Shown one piece after another: positions 35,180-46,815 of a stretch of 64,000 nucleotides of DNA (the stretch's first letter is position 1; every line of letters starts with the position of its first letter). This stretch comes from Clitoria ternatea (taxonomy: Eukaryota > Streptophyta > Magnoliopsida > Fabales > Fabaceae). Both the position numbers and the translations under genes were made by a program. The notes below the pieces were generated by a model that saw only the letters and a list, made by a program, of their open reading frames with translations, was not told where the DNA came from and ran no database searches. The stretch spans positions 29,328,501 to 29,392,500 of the forward strand of contig CM075675.1 in assembly GCA_037962975.1 (NCBI GenBank). The letters run 5' to 3'.

Positions 35180-35989
35180 ATTATGAAAGGTAAATTGTTG
35201 AATGATTATGTGGTATGGGATGGCCGACGGTATATGATAGCCCCTCATTTCCGGCTCCCGTGGTTTTCGTGCCCAGTTGAGCTACCCAGTGGTCAAGTAG
35301 GACCCAGTGGTCGAGGTGGAGAGTCAAGCAGGACTCAGTGAACCAAGCAGGGTTCACGGGGTGTCAAGTAGGACCCCCAGCTGAAGGCCAATCCTTTAGT
35401 ATCCGGATACTAGGAGTCAGATTGTATGAGAGTCAGTTGTGATCATGATGCATGTAATGAATGTGATGTATGTAATGAATGTGATGTATGTAATGAATGC
35501 GATGAATGTGAGGAAATGGATGGAATTGTGTAGTTGGTTTAATACAGTTACTGCATGAAATACTCTATGTTTCGGTATGTTTATTTAGAAGTAATGATTG
35601 ATGTGTATGTATAGATATGCATGTGTATTTGTTAAGATCCGTTCTAAATTAATTATTATGCCAAACACTCACCCTTGCATTTTTTTTTAGTAACCAGAGT
35701 CAGGGAGGGGGAAGGAGCCGTGGAGCTGGGCCAAGGGGGAGAACGGTGCCAAGGTCCGGATGAATTTGAGTGACTCTTTATAGAGTCTTATTTGTGTATA
35801 AAAATACTTCTTATTATAATTACTTGTTGTGTTTAATTAAGACCGGATCAGATGTAAAACTATATTTTAAAATATATCACTGTTATTTGCATTTGCTTTC
35901 ATGGTAACTCTTTGGGTTCACAGAACCATTTTTAGAGTGAAGTTTTGTGAGACCGGTTGTATGTTTTGTATATTCCGATGTGCGAAAGG

Positions 35990-36069
35990 TGTTCGTTCAA
36001 CGAACAGCACCTCGTCTAAGTGAGAGTCCGGAATCTCGCTTAGACGAGTAGGGGCCTCGCGTAAGCGAG
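35990..36069. repeat. palindrome array near the 3' end of the solo LTR
   Basis: CTCGTCTAAGTGAG (36011-36024), CTCGCTTAGACGAG (36035-36048) and CTCGCGTAAGCGAG (36056-36069) are 14-bp near-palindromes. GTTCGTTCAACGAAC just upstream is another. The array ends 149 bp before the LTR end. Confidence 0.85.
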
Positions 36070-36235
36070 ACGCCCTGATTTCCTTTCTCTCATCCGTTGT
36101 GTTCATATTACATTGTTTTTCTCAAAATATCGATTAATTTTCAAGGAAAAGGGAGAATTTATTGTAAAATGTAATCGTTTGAATAAAAATAAATGTAAAA
36201 ATAATTTAGGACGTTACAGCCAGGGCCGGCGGGCC

Positions 36236-36255
36236 AGCCCGTTTTGCCATCCCTA
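36236..36255 (-). repeat. right hAT terminal inverted repeat
   Basis: Complement of the left repeat, perfect over 20 bp, followed by TATACATA. Confidence 0.95.
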
Positions 36256-37773
36256 TATACATATCATTCAAAGGTACATCAGTCTTGACCCACATCTCGT
36301 TACCTTCAAAACACCACAAATTCATGATTATGATAGGTTAGATTGCACCTTTCGAATGGTTATCCCCTCTCATAGACATCAAGATACACATCTCAAAAGA
36401 TACTAATCATTTATGTCATGTTACTGACAAATCTAAAAATGACACTTAACATATTCATTATTATTTCCATACATATCAACTTTATAAATACAACCTCATA
36501 AATATCAAAGGTACACCATCTCCCCCACATTTATTACTCCCTCGCTTGATATCAAATTATCTTCACATTTCATTTACTTAAGTATTACAATTCTTAAGAG
36601 ACATATCTTCCTCCCCTCTCTTTTTGACATTCGTACAGGTTGTTATGCAGACTCACTTCATATTGGACATTCACCGACATCATCCTAATACTTTTACATT
36701 ACCAATTATACACCAAAAACTAGATCAAAAATTTAAGTATCAAAGATATATTTTTGTTCTTGTAATATTATATTATATTAGTAATTCCCTTATAATATAA
36801 TTTCAGTACAAAGTTCTTTTACTCCATCCTTCAATCATGAATAGCATTGCATGCAGGTAAAAACGTGTATTTCTATATATAATATAATTACTTTAAAAAT
36901 GATTGATTTCTAATTGGTACTGTATCATGTCTATCCTTGAATACAGAAAATAAAATAAAAATTGTCATAAATTTAACCAAATTCATTAAATATAAAAGTA
37001 TTTTTAAAATGTTTTTAGTTAATGATAGAAAAAACTAAACATTCTTAACAAATTTCAATAGATATTATTATAATAAAACACATTATATTTTTAAATAAAT
37101 TCAATAATATTAAACAACGGTAACTATTTTCCTTAAAAGATATAAAACATTAAAAAATATGAGACAGTTAATTTTTTTTTTATATAAGTAAGGTAGTATA
37201 TCTCAAGAACTTCATAAAACGTTAGCCCCACCATGTTATATGCATAATAGCCAAAGACTGCAACAAATTTATATCACAATGTTAATTACAGTTTTAAAAG
37301 AAAGATTTTTTTAAAAAATGTGTTGTATGTTTTGTCCACCTTAAAAATCTCACACCAAAGAACATGCAAGGTTACCTCATCCAATCGAATGACATTCCCC
37401 TTTCCAATTTTAATCATTTCAACTGAACAGGCTCTTGATAATAACGTATGAAAAAAATAAAGGAAATTTTATTATTTGTCCATACTTTTTCTACAATCAT
37501 TGAAAAATGTCAAAAACATTACTATTTTTAAGGTGAAATCTTTTTCCATTACTTGGGCCCATTGAGCTCTAAGAATCTATATTACAAGAATCTGACTTTT
37601 GGAAATATTATTTTTCTTGTCTTTGTCAATATTTTCAAATCACTTTTTTTTCAATAAAAGCATAATATATATGTGACCCAGAAGTAAAGACAATGATAAT
37701 TAATATTTGAAGGAGCTTAATATCCAATCTCTTTTTTTGTCCGGTTTAAGTTGAGATGTAAAATCCAGAGGGA

Positions 37774-37863
37774 TAAAGGAAGCCCTATAAGCCCAATTGA
37801 TCCTATGAAGGAAGCCCAATTGATCCTATAAAGGAAGCCCAATAAGCCCAATTGGTCCTATAA
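37774..37863. repeat. short tandem repeat with AAGCCCAATTGATCCTAT units
   Basis: AAGGAAGCCCAATTGATCCTAT occurs in a full copy, with neighbouring variants that contain an extra AAGCCCAAT. Three to four units lie in 90 bp. AGCCCA resembles site II motifs of plant promoters, but no gene follows nearby. Confidence 0.6.
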
Positions 37864-39377
37864 CTCACTCCATAACCCAAATCCAAGAACCCAGATATTG
37901 AAATGTGGCATTATTCTCCTAAATTTCCCACGGAAAGTTCTGGAACCAATTAATGTCCAACTGTTATCCAAAAAAAAAGAAGTTAATTTCCAACCAACCC
38001 ATTACCTTTCCACTTAGATGAGTTTTTCTTTTAATTCTAGGTGAGTTACTTGTTTCTAGTTTTTGAGTTTTCTATTTTTTTTCTTTTACACCAATTATCT
38101 TCACTACCACCTTTATTTGCCATTTTGTTTGTCAACTTTCCGTTTCCTTGTTTGTCCATGTTTTTTCTTACCAACCTCACACCTATTTTCCTCTAATCAT
38201 TTACCCTACTTTGTTTCACTCCATTGTTTATTGTTTATTGTTTCTGTTTTTTAATCTCCTTGTTTTGAGTTTTATCATTGAAGAAATATCACAAGGATAG
38301 TCTTAACAAAAGACCTTATATTTACATTGTTTATATGAATTTCATTTACGATACCTTAAGTATTTGTTGATTGTAAAATAAATACATGATTCAGTTGAGA
38401 AGAAGAAAGATGAAACTATATATGAAGAAATGAGTTTTATTTAATTTTAACTTTACTATGTTGATTTGATACCTCCAAGATAAGAATATTTATCTATAGA
38501 GTAATAAATGACTGACATGTATTTTATTATTGTGTATCATTCTGTTAATGACTCTTTTTAAATATTTTAAGTATAGTTCGACTTGTTGTAAATAAAGTTT
38601 ATTGAAAAAGATATTATTTATTTTATTTTTTCATAATTTTTTTAATAAAAGTTTAGATGAATTCGATGTTATTTAATGAGTGTTGTTGATTAAAAATTAG
38701 TTCGAAATTTAAACTCCCACTTTGGCCAATTGCTGTTCTCCACACAATGTAATATCATCTTTGAGTACTTCACATAATTTAACATTGTTTCAGTGACACA
38801 ACGCATATTCAAACGCATGGAAAAAATTAATATTTATTATGGAGGTTACAAATTTACCTTTATCTTTATTTAAAGTCGAAATTTTATGTTATCAATCGTT
38901 AAACTTATCCATTTTCTTCTTATGTTGGATTAATTTCGCATTTGACTTCAATACATAGTAAAAAAACACCCTTAAAATTTTGAAAAATATCTTATGAAAG
39001 GAAATACAAAATACTTTAAAATTAAGTCTTATAATCTATAATAAACGAATATTTTAATGAATTTCTATTAATTTCCCTTCTTGTGTCAGGATGAAAAATG
39101 TAAACGAGTTTCACTAAATTAAAAAAAAAAGGTTTAGATCCAACAATTATATTTACGGTAATTTAATCTATTTTAACTTTATTTTGTTTATAATTATCTC
39201 CGTGCTTCATTAATTAGGTTATTTAGTTTTTTTTATTTCTCTCTTTTTTCCTTTTTTTATTACATACCTCTTTTTCCTGTCTAAATATAACTAATTTGAG
39301 GATGTACAGAGTAAGAGCTTCAAATTGGATTTTTTAATGTATATTTGAAAATCAAACCAACCCAAATTAAATTTTTA

Positions 39378-39380
<3 letters not shown>

Positions 39381-39422
<42 letters not shown>

Positions 39423-39449
39423 CTCGTCTTTTTTATTTTATTTGTAAAG

Positions 39450-39482
<33 letters not shown>
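39381..39482. repeat. two TA microsatellites
   Basis: (TA)n at 39381-39418 and again at 39451-39482, separated by 32 bp of AT-rich sequence. Confidence 0.95.
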
Positions 39483-39484
<2 letters not shown>

Positions 39485-40593
39485 CTTTCTTATTATTTTT
39501 ATGGTATATACTTCATTTAAAAGTTTATTAGTTTTAACATTAATATAAACTTAATTTTGTGTCACATATTTTTTATATGTAAGTTTCAATTATAGAAAAC
39601 AAGAAAATCTTATTTTTAGTGTGTTTAGTACAAACTTTTAAAAATAAAAAATAATGTAACAATTCGGAGATTAAAACTAAGATCATAATTTTGTAATCAA
39701 AAGTAAAAATAGAAAATGAAGTAGAAAATGTTTTCCGAATATAAATGGACCCCAACTTAGTAATCTTTTGTCTTGGAGTAAACATCAAACAATACAACTA
39801 ACAAATTGAATTGATTGACAAAAGAATATTAATTAAGCATTATCAAGAAATTTACAAACTCATAAAAGAGAATATGTACAAGAAAATTAAAATGTTTAAA
39901 GGAGGGTAGTCGCAAGATCACAATGCAAAGTTCCTAACCAATAAGACAAATGCATGATAAGCTTAGGAATTAAGAGTTACCACAAGCAAATGTCATATAG
40001 TCAAGAGAGTTTCAAGGTCATATCTTACAAGTATATCACTCAAAGTATGCATGACAAAGGCAATTGTTTCACTCCATTAAACATTGAATCATGCAAAGTC
40101 AACTTTGATGTTTATATTTTCAATCATCATTAACACACAATCAACAAGGATTACAAGGTCTTTTTAGGGTTATAATGTGCCTTAACTATAATAAAACATG
40201 GTTTTTCAATATAACAAAACACCTGATATCATAAAAGAGCATTTTAAGAAACTATTCTCTTGAATTTAATTCTTAGGTGTTTTTCCTGAACCAACCTCAC
40301 CACCATTTTCTTTACCCCCAACTTAGTTTTTTATTCTTTTCCTTTTTATTTTCTTTTTGAATTTTCATTTTTGTTTTATTATTTTTTGTCCTCTTTAAAA
40401 TTAAATCTAGATAATGTTATTGATCCGATCTTGATACCGGCACATAGGCAAGAAGGTAATTTCAGCTGTTCTCACTCACTTACTGTTGTCGCAGGTAAAC
40501 CTCCCGACTCTAAGCCCATATCAGATTTATATTTATACTGGAAGTTTAGGTCAACACTTAGCACACTGGAAAGCATCCATGTCACCTAACAAA

Positions 40594-41036
40594 TAGTACA
40601 AGGTACAGGTACGGGGAACATTCGTAGGAGACGCAGAGGCGTCCGCGTCGTATGTTAGAATCGTACAGACACAGTGTACGATTGGTCCCCTAACCCTAAA
40701 AGACTCTTCATTCTCCGCATGCACGTATAAATGCCAACATTTTCACAACTCTGGTACGTTAGACTCATTCTCGAACTTAGGCTTTAGAAACCTTGAATTC
40801 CTTTTCTGTTTACTGACTTGAGCGTCAGAGAATCTTCATTGGTGACACCACCTTTCGCCCCCCGCCAACGCGGAAGCTTGGTGTGAAGGATATCCAGGAC
40901 TACGAGACCTTTATTTTCCTACTGAGATAAAGGACACAATACCGGATACCCATGGTACCGGTGTATAAATCACTCAAAACAGAGAATATTTATGGCTGGT
41001 CCCACGCCAGATCCTTGACCCCGGTTCAGACTAATT
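40594..41036 (+). repeat. 5' LTR segment of a Tat-lineage gypsy element (left limit unknown)
   Basis: It ends just before a primer-site-like ACTGGCACACTCAGTGGGAC at about 41038. It contains CGTATAAATGCC (a TATA candidate near 40726) and ACTTGAGCGTCAGAGAATC, a stretch typical of the R/U5 region of legume Tat elements. The start of the LTR was not identified. Confidence 0.5.
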
Positions 41037-41103
41037 TACTGGCACACTCAGTGGGACGTGATAGATTTATTCCCACTCTCCGTAGAAGTTTCGTGACTTT
41101 ACC

Positions 41104-42681
41104 ATGGAAGGCAACTTGAGGGAGTTTCAAGAGGGGCATGTGGAGGATGTCGCCCCAAGTAAACAGGCGTCTAGCCTTTGATTCTCCAGCGGGGAGTTCC
41201 AGGAGAATGATGCCCTTGGGGATGCCTGATCCTCGTGATGAGATCATCAAGCAACTCAGGGGGGAGTTGGCTGAGCTGAAGAGGGATTGAAGACAGTCAG
41301 AGGAGAAAGCAGTCTCACGGGCAGAGGAGACTCATGAGGCTTCTGGCAGGGAGAAGTCCACTACACTCCAGTATTCTAAAATCCCCAGGTATGAGGAGAG
41401 GGAACAGACTCAGGATTCTGGGGAGAGGTTTGGTGCTGGGAGGAAAGAGCCAGTGGTGGCAACCTCAGGGACGTATAGGCTCAGTGTTCCATTCTCTAGG
41501 AGGCTGATGAGCGTTCCTATTCCTAGGAACTTACAGACAACCCAACCCCTCTCTATTGGGAAATACACGGGTGAGATTGACCTGATTAAGCATTTGGATG
41601 CTTACGCGTACGAAGCTATGTTCTTGGGAGTAGAGGAAGACATCAAGTGTCAGATGTTTCCACGTACCCTTGTTGGAGAGGCCCTCGGCTGGGTCAAGGG
41701 ACTTCCAACGGGGTCGATAAACTCTTGGGAGGAGATGGAAATGACATTTAGTGATCATTTTGTCATTTCCAGGGATGTTCCCAGGACGTCACATACTCTC
41801 GCCCAGATCAAGAATGGTAAGAACAAAACTCTGAAGGATTTCCTAAAAAGATTTTATAAGGAGGCGGTCATGGTTCCCAATCTTACGAAGGCCATACAAC
41901 TGCACATTATTATTGAGGCTTTACAGCCTAAGTCCGGTTTTGCTTTGTTATTGGCAAAGAGCCTTCCGACGTCGTTTGAAAAATTTCGAAGGAAGGCATC
42001 AAAATATGTTGGCATTGAGATGCATTTGAAGGCCACAATGGCGAGAACAAAGCCATCTGTTCCAATGTCGTATCCGCCCAGGGAAAAATAGAGGGTTAAG
42101 CCAGAGAGGCCTTTTCAGAGGGACAGATTCAGGAACCCTTAGCCCTAGCAACAGGAGAGGCGCGTAGCTGCCTTTAGCAACTATGCCTCGTTGAATACTA
42201 GACTGGCGCGGATCCTTAAAGAAGTAGGATGTTGGCATTCAGCGTATACGGTATCAGGAGACCAGCTCCATTAAAGAAACCTGGAAATCCATGCAAGTAC
42301 TCCGATTTCCATGAACAGGCAGGGCATTCTACTGAGGAATGCAGATCTTTAAAGGACGTTGTGGAGACCCTCATCCGTGAGAGGAAATTGAAGCAATACC
42401 TCTTTTAGGAGAGGTCAATAGATGAGCCAGACCGGATGGAGAAGCGGAATGATGACCGCGATGAAGATAGTGATAACAACTGGGGTCCCACGAAGAGATT
42501 GACTGCTACAGAGAAGCAGAAGGGGATTGTTATCACTGAGGTGGCTCGGGAAGAGAAAGCACCCCAGCAACAGCAGCGAAGTCGGCGTAAGGTGATTGAT
42601 ATGATTGTCGGAGGGTTTGCTGGCGGAGGAGCATCGATCACTGCGAGGAAGAATAACCATCGCATGATCCTTTCAGTTTAG
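41104..42681 (+). pseudogene. Tat-lineage gypsy gag
   Basis: The ATG at 41104 opens MEGNLREFQEGHVEDVAP but soon meets a stop near 41179, and another follows near 41288. The main open part (41453-42091) has PFSRRLMSVPIPRNL, then GWVKGLPTGSINSWEEM and the retrotransposon gag helical domain. Near 42290-42345 a cysteine/histidine motif CKYSDFHEQAGHSTEEC sits where these elements carry a zinc finger. IDMIVGGFAGGGAS (about 42598-42640) is a conserved gag-pro linker word of this lineage. Gag forms the particle for the retroelement RNA. Multiple stops make this copy defective. Its best neighbour is the protease that follows on the same strand. Confidence 0.85.
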
Positions 42682-42786
42682 GGCAAGCCTAGGGATAATC
42701 GCCCATTTCGAGACGGTGTGGTGGCGCCAACAATTTCTTTTTTTGATGAAGATTTTGGCCCGACCATCCCTTGAGGAGATGATACA

Positions 42787-43471
42787 ATGGTCATCATAGC
42801 GGTAATTGCGAACATGGATGTCAAGCGAATCCTTGTAGATCAGGGGAGTTCCTGCGACGTTATCTTTTATAATTATTTTAAAAGAATGGGCTTTAATGAT
42901 TCTGATCTTCAACCCTATACGCAGGAATTAATAGCTTTCAACAGAGCCAAGCAACCTACCAAGGGGTATCTTGACACTCTGGTGTTATTTGAGGGCGAGC
43001 CCAGTGCAAGAACTGTCAAGTCTAGGATATTGGTGATAGATGTGGAGTCACCATTCAATGGCATCATAGGCCGGCCCACACTAAATGCTATAGAAGCGAT
43101 TGTATCAACGCCTCATCTCCTTATCAAGTTCATCGATAAGGATAATAATGTTTCATTTATCCAGGGTGACCAGAAGATGGCCAGGTACTACTACAATCTG
43201 AGCCTCAAGATGGTGAAGTTGGATGCATTCAATAAGAAAAGAAAGTTGAATGACGGAGGAACCATGGTTGGATCCGTCAGCCTAATTGACCTTGATCCTA
43301 GGGTGGAGCTTAAGATTGACCTGCTTAATCCATCAAAGCCAATGCCGGAGAGAGGTTCCAAGGAAGTCATACTTGGAGATACCCCAGAGAAGGTCATGCA
43401 TATAAATGACAAGTTAGAGGCTGTTATGGAGCAACACCTACTTGCGCTCCTCAAGGAGTTCAAAGACTTTT
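42787..43471 (+). pseudogene. Tat-lineage gypsy protease and linker
   Basis: The frame from about 42787 reads VDQGSSCDVIFYNYFKRMG, an aspartic protease active site of the D-x-G-S-S type found in this lineage. NGIIGRPTLNAIEAI follows about 80 residues later, and the domain ends near MARYYYNLSLK. An acidic linker leads to the reverse transcriptase. The frame stays open to 43608 but leaves the homologous frame near 43470-43500 by a frameshift. Confidence 0.8.
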
Positions 43472-43501
43472 TTTACATAGACTGCTGTTGGCATTGCTGG
43501 G

Positions 43502-43675
43502 ATGGACCCCAATTTTTGTTGCCACAAGTTATCTGTCTACCTAGAGACGAGGCCGGTTGCCCAAAAGAAATGGAGATTCGGCCCAGAAAAGCAGAAGGCA
43601 GCTTGTGAGCAAACGGAGGAACTTCTGAAGGCTGGATTCATCAGGGAGATCCAGTATTCCTCTTGGCTTTCCTGG
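43502..43675 (+). pseudogene. start of Tat reverse transcriptase, truncated
   Basis: MDPNFCCHKLSVY, RPVAQKKWRFGPEKQ and EELLKAGFIREIQYSSWLS are the first conserved blocks of reverse transcriptase in this lineage. Homology ends abruptly after WLS at about 43675, before the catalytic domain. The sequence beyond is unrelated. RNase H, integrase and the 3' LTR are missing, so a deletion or rearrangement ended the element here. Confidence 0.8.
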
Positions 43676-43981
43676 CATTTAGCTACGCACCCTGATGTTA
43701 AGTTAGGTTGGTCCTTTGGGTTCATTCCTCCATTCCCATTGTCTTTTCAGTTGACTTGCCAAATGAGGCATCCTATTTGTTTCTATAACATCCAGCACTC
43801 TTTAGTGTGATACCTGTGAGTGTAGTGAAAAAACATAATATGGGCCCGCTTGCTCTCCTCCATCCAGTTTCTTGGGAGATCCCTAGTTTTATATTAAAAA
43901 CTCCATTCGCAACCCTATCTCTCTTGTCCTTCTAAAGGGAAAAACAATAAAATAATTCAATTATTTACGTTTTCCCTTCAA

Positions 43982-44480
43982 TTAGGATTTCTTGTCTAGG
44001 TGCGAGGATTTTCCTGACCTCTTAAATGTTGCAAGGAATGTTCCAAACATCAGTGCGTCTAAGCCCTCTGACGCTAGCATGTGGGTGGAAAATGCAGTGA
44101 AGTGCTCTATTGAATCCCCTATCCCATCATATCCTTCCATTATCGGGATCTTGAACCCAAGCAGAGTATAATGCGCTATAGCTTCCTCCGTAAATGGCTG
44201 AGCAGCCCTTCCTCTAGCCACATTAGGCCCACGATCTCCCTCTAGACTCTACCTGCCCAACTTTATGTTCTTTTTCCTTAATTGCTCCATGGTTTCCTTC
44301 ATCTCTTAGGACTACCATCATGTCGTTGTCACCTTGACTGTTGGACAACGTTTCTCGTGCCATGATGATCCCTTATTGCCTCCCTTTACATTATCACTCA
44401 CATCAACCCTTGTTCCAACCATCTCTCCCATGAGCAAGGTACTATTTTACTGGGCCCACAATGGACGCTAAAATGTTTAT
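43982..44480 (-). pseudogene. second Tat-lineage gag fragment, opposite strand
   Basis: The minus-strand frame 44221-43982 contains QPFTEEAIAHYTLLGFKIP and EGYDGIGDSIEHF, the typical start of a Tat-type gag domain (PFT...P.P..FK.P....YDG..DP..H). Upstream, near 44480-44450, the minus strand reads AGCGTCCATTGTGGGCCC, like a primer-binding site. The fragment stops at 43982 within the gag domain. It is a different element from the one at 40594-43675 and points toward it. Confidence 0.7.
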
Positions 44481-44969
44481 TAAAAAGCTACGAGTACCAA
44501 ACTTTGGGTACTCTCAATAGTCTTTCCTCTATCATCAAACACTTACGTGGAAATGACTATATTTATTCATACATATAAAAACTAGAGTATAAAAATGGTA
44601 AAATACAAATAAAGAAGCATAAATATTTTGTAATAAATGACGCTTTAATGACATTGATCTTGATGTTGATTCTCCAAACAAGACTCTTAGGCCTGTCCTC
44701 TTTTGTTTTAGAAGCTAAAGAGGTTTAATGAATTCAAGGAAGAACAATACTATTTTAACAATTATTTATTTATTAATGTTCGACATTGTTGTTTGTTTTT
44801 CTTGTCATTTATCATTTGTAACACTTTCCAACACTTTGTGATCGACATTTTTTTTAGCTCCATAGAAATGTATTCTTTTGTTAAGGATTTTATAAAATAG
44901 TAATAGCAAATACACATAGGACTATCAATTAAAATAAAAGAATATTTTGTTTCAAGAAGAAATACATTA
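44481..44969. other. AT-rich sequence, possible LTR remnant
   Basis: It lies upstream of the minus-strand gag fragment and may contain its decayed LTR, but no LTR terminus can be fixed. No gene seen. Confidence 0.4.
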
Positions 44970-45272
44970 GTGGCCCAAGGTTTCTCACTTTTTGCAGATG
45001 ATATTCTTATAGTTGAAGCATCAATGGATCAAGTGGAGGTGATTATTAGAGCCCTTGATCTTTTTCGTCATCTCCCGGGGCAAGAAATCAATAGAGGTAA
45101 ACCTAATCTTTTCTTCTTCATTGAGATCTTTGGGCTTTTAGCCCCATTGAATACCAACAAAAAGAACATCATAAGTAACTGGGATGTCGCATATAAATAC
45201 GAAAATGCTTCACATTTAAGCGAACCACTAATTATTGCTATTAAAATAATCCAAGACGGTTTGTTTTATTAA
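44970..45272 (+). pseudogene. LINE (non-LTR) reverse-transcriptase fragment
   Basis: SLFADDILIVEASMDQVEVI with the FADD catalytic box, followed by LDLFRHLPGQEINRGKPNLFF, is the core of a plant L1-type reverse transcriptase. Recognisable homology covers about 50 residues; the rest of the 100-codon frame is unclear. There is no ATG; the frame simply opens at 44970. No other LINE domains or poly-A tail were found. It is a 5'- and 3'-truncated relic. Confidence 0.8.
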
Positions 45273-46379
45273 TGTTAACATGAGGTTCACATGGAATGAG
45301 GCAAACTCAATTGCTCATTGGTGCCCAACATGTAAATTAACTGGTAATGTGGTTTCAAGTTTGGGTATCAGAAATGTATTTTTCTTAAATTTTGATAGAG
45401 ATATATAATATATAAAATCAGAAAAAAAAATATCAGGCCAGAAAAAAATGAAAGGAGGTTAAAATTGAACATGTCTCTATTTTTTCACCATACATTTTGA
45501 TATATAGTTGTAGAAAATATTTAAAAAATTAGACTGATCAAGTCCCTAATTTAAGATTCAATGAATTAACTACCATTGAACTATTATAAATAAATAATAT
45601 TTTAATAAAAGAATTAAATCATATTAATAAAATAATATTTTTAAATAATAAATATATAATATATGAAATAATATTTTTAATAAATAATATATCATATAAA
45701 ATAATATCAATAAAAAATAATACAATTGCTTTACAATACTAAAAACTAAAAATAATACACATTTATAATTTTAACATTCACAACTATATACAAGCATAAA
45801 ATATTAACCAAATACAAAAAAAAAAGCCTGAAACACATTTTTTTACTGGCTCAAAACTATTGAATTACTAGTTTGACTGGTCTATGTTTAAATGGATCGG
45901 ACTTATTACCGTTGAACGACTTTTCGATTGAACTGTCATGTCAAATTTTATTTTTAAAATTACAAATAGAGACATGAAAGAGAATATAAAGTAGAGAAAA
46001 TTTGAATAAAATTTTATTTCTTTAATTTAGTTAAAAAAGAGTTCCAAAAATAATAAATTTCAATATTTTCATATCCAATTTTTAATTCAATTTTTTTTCA
46101 CTTTTTTAGATAACACTAGGGGTACTTTTTGTCAAAGACTAATCTTTGAGGTGTAGATATTATTAAAATTGATTTTATATCTCAATAAAATTTTATATAT
46201 ATATATATATAATAGGATTCAAATTTCAAACAGTGTGTGATTCGTTTTGACTCAACGTAAGTAATAGATTTAAGTAGACTATGTTAAAAAACTTAGTAGT
46301 CAATTAGGTCACTAAAATAACAATTCAAATTCAAATTGATGTGTGGTGCATGTTAATTTTTAGTTTCTTTTTCTTAATT
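45273..46379. other. AT-rich intergenic sequence, no gene seen
   Basis: Very AT-rich around 45590-45760 with repeated ATAATATTTTTAAATAA words, and a short TA run at 46195-46211. No coding signal. Confidence 0.55.
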
Positions 46380-46592
46380 GAGTAAACACCCCAGTCAGTC
46401 CCTGAGTCCAACAAAGTCGGACACTTTGGTCCTCCACTCAATAAGTGAGTCCCGTTAGTCCCCCATGTCAGTCAACGTCAGACAAATAGATCCCTACCGT
46501 TAATGAAGTGTTGACGTCCGTGAACTTCAGCTGACGTGGATCGTTAAATCCCAACAGGGATGCCACGTCTTCAATGAAACGACGCCGTCTCA
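46380..46592 (+). repeat. left MULE terminal inverted repeat
   Basis: Begins GAGTAAACACCCCAGTCAGT and matches the complement of 52198-52410 except for about eight substitutions. Contains several ACGTC/GACGT words. Confidence 0.95.
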
Positions 46593-46620
46593 TACTCTGA
46601 AAGCCAATGCATAATTAGGA

Positions 46621-46803
46621 ATGGAGAACGACGCCGTTTTGGACAAACCCTATTTTCTTCTCCATTTTCTCATTGCCATTGGGGTTCTTCTTCTTCTTCT
46701 TCGACATTTCGCTGCTTCCTCATTCAATAGGCTCGACCGAAACACTGAGTTTGCTTCATTGTTAGTATCCTGGTGCCAACCTCCTTGTGATTGTTGTGGC
46801 TGA
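46621..46803 (+). CDS. small open frame before the GRF gene, doubtful
   Basis: ATG at 46621 opens 60 codons with a hydrophobic run (LHFLIAIGVLLLLL) and two CC pairs. It lies between the terminal repeat and the GRF frame at 46816. It may be part of that gene's leader and not a protein. I recognise no family. It could also be chance, given the C- and T-rich composition. Confidence 0.15.
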   Translation: MENDAVLDKPYFLLHFLIAIGVLLLLLRHFAASSFNRLDRNTEFASLLVSWCQPPCDCCG

Positions 46804-46815
46804 AGCAAACCCATC

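Larger units (their letters stand above)
33840..36218 (+). mobile_element. gypsy solo LTR, 2,379 bp, nested in the hAT element
   Basis: Starts TGTAACATCCCTG and ends GGACGTTACA. It is flanked by a perfect 5-bp duplication GCCAG (33835-33839 and 36219-36223). It has TATATATATAAG near 34370 as a promoter candidate, a 62-bp tandem duplication at 35044, an 18-bp repeat of the ATGTATGTAATGAATGTG type near 35450-35510, and three palindromes near the 3' end. There is no internal retroelement domain. It belongs to the broad LTR group sharing CTCACCC and a pyrimidine tract (35668-35690). Confidence 0.93.
30015..36255 (+). mobile_element. hAT DNA transposon, 6,241 bp including a nested solo LTR
   Basis: Both ends read TAGGGATGGCAAAACGGGCT inward, a perfect 20-bp terminal repeat. 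The 8-bp duplication TATACATA flanks it exactly (30007-30014 and 36256-36263). GC-rich subterminal regions made of GGCGGGCC-like words lie inside both ends. The transposase gene (31103-33369) has BED and hATC regions. Without the LTR at 33840-36218 the element is 3,857 bp plus one copy of the LTR's duplication. The transposase is broken, but the ends are in good condition. Confidence 0.95.
36256..40593. other. AT-rich intergenic sequence, no gene seen
   Basis: Apart from the microsatellites at 39381-39482 and the short repeat at 37774-37863 I see no structured feature. Frames of 60-75 codons (for example 38063-38254) have no recognisable content. Confidence 0.55.
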
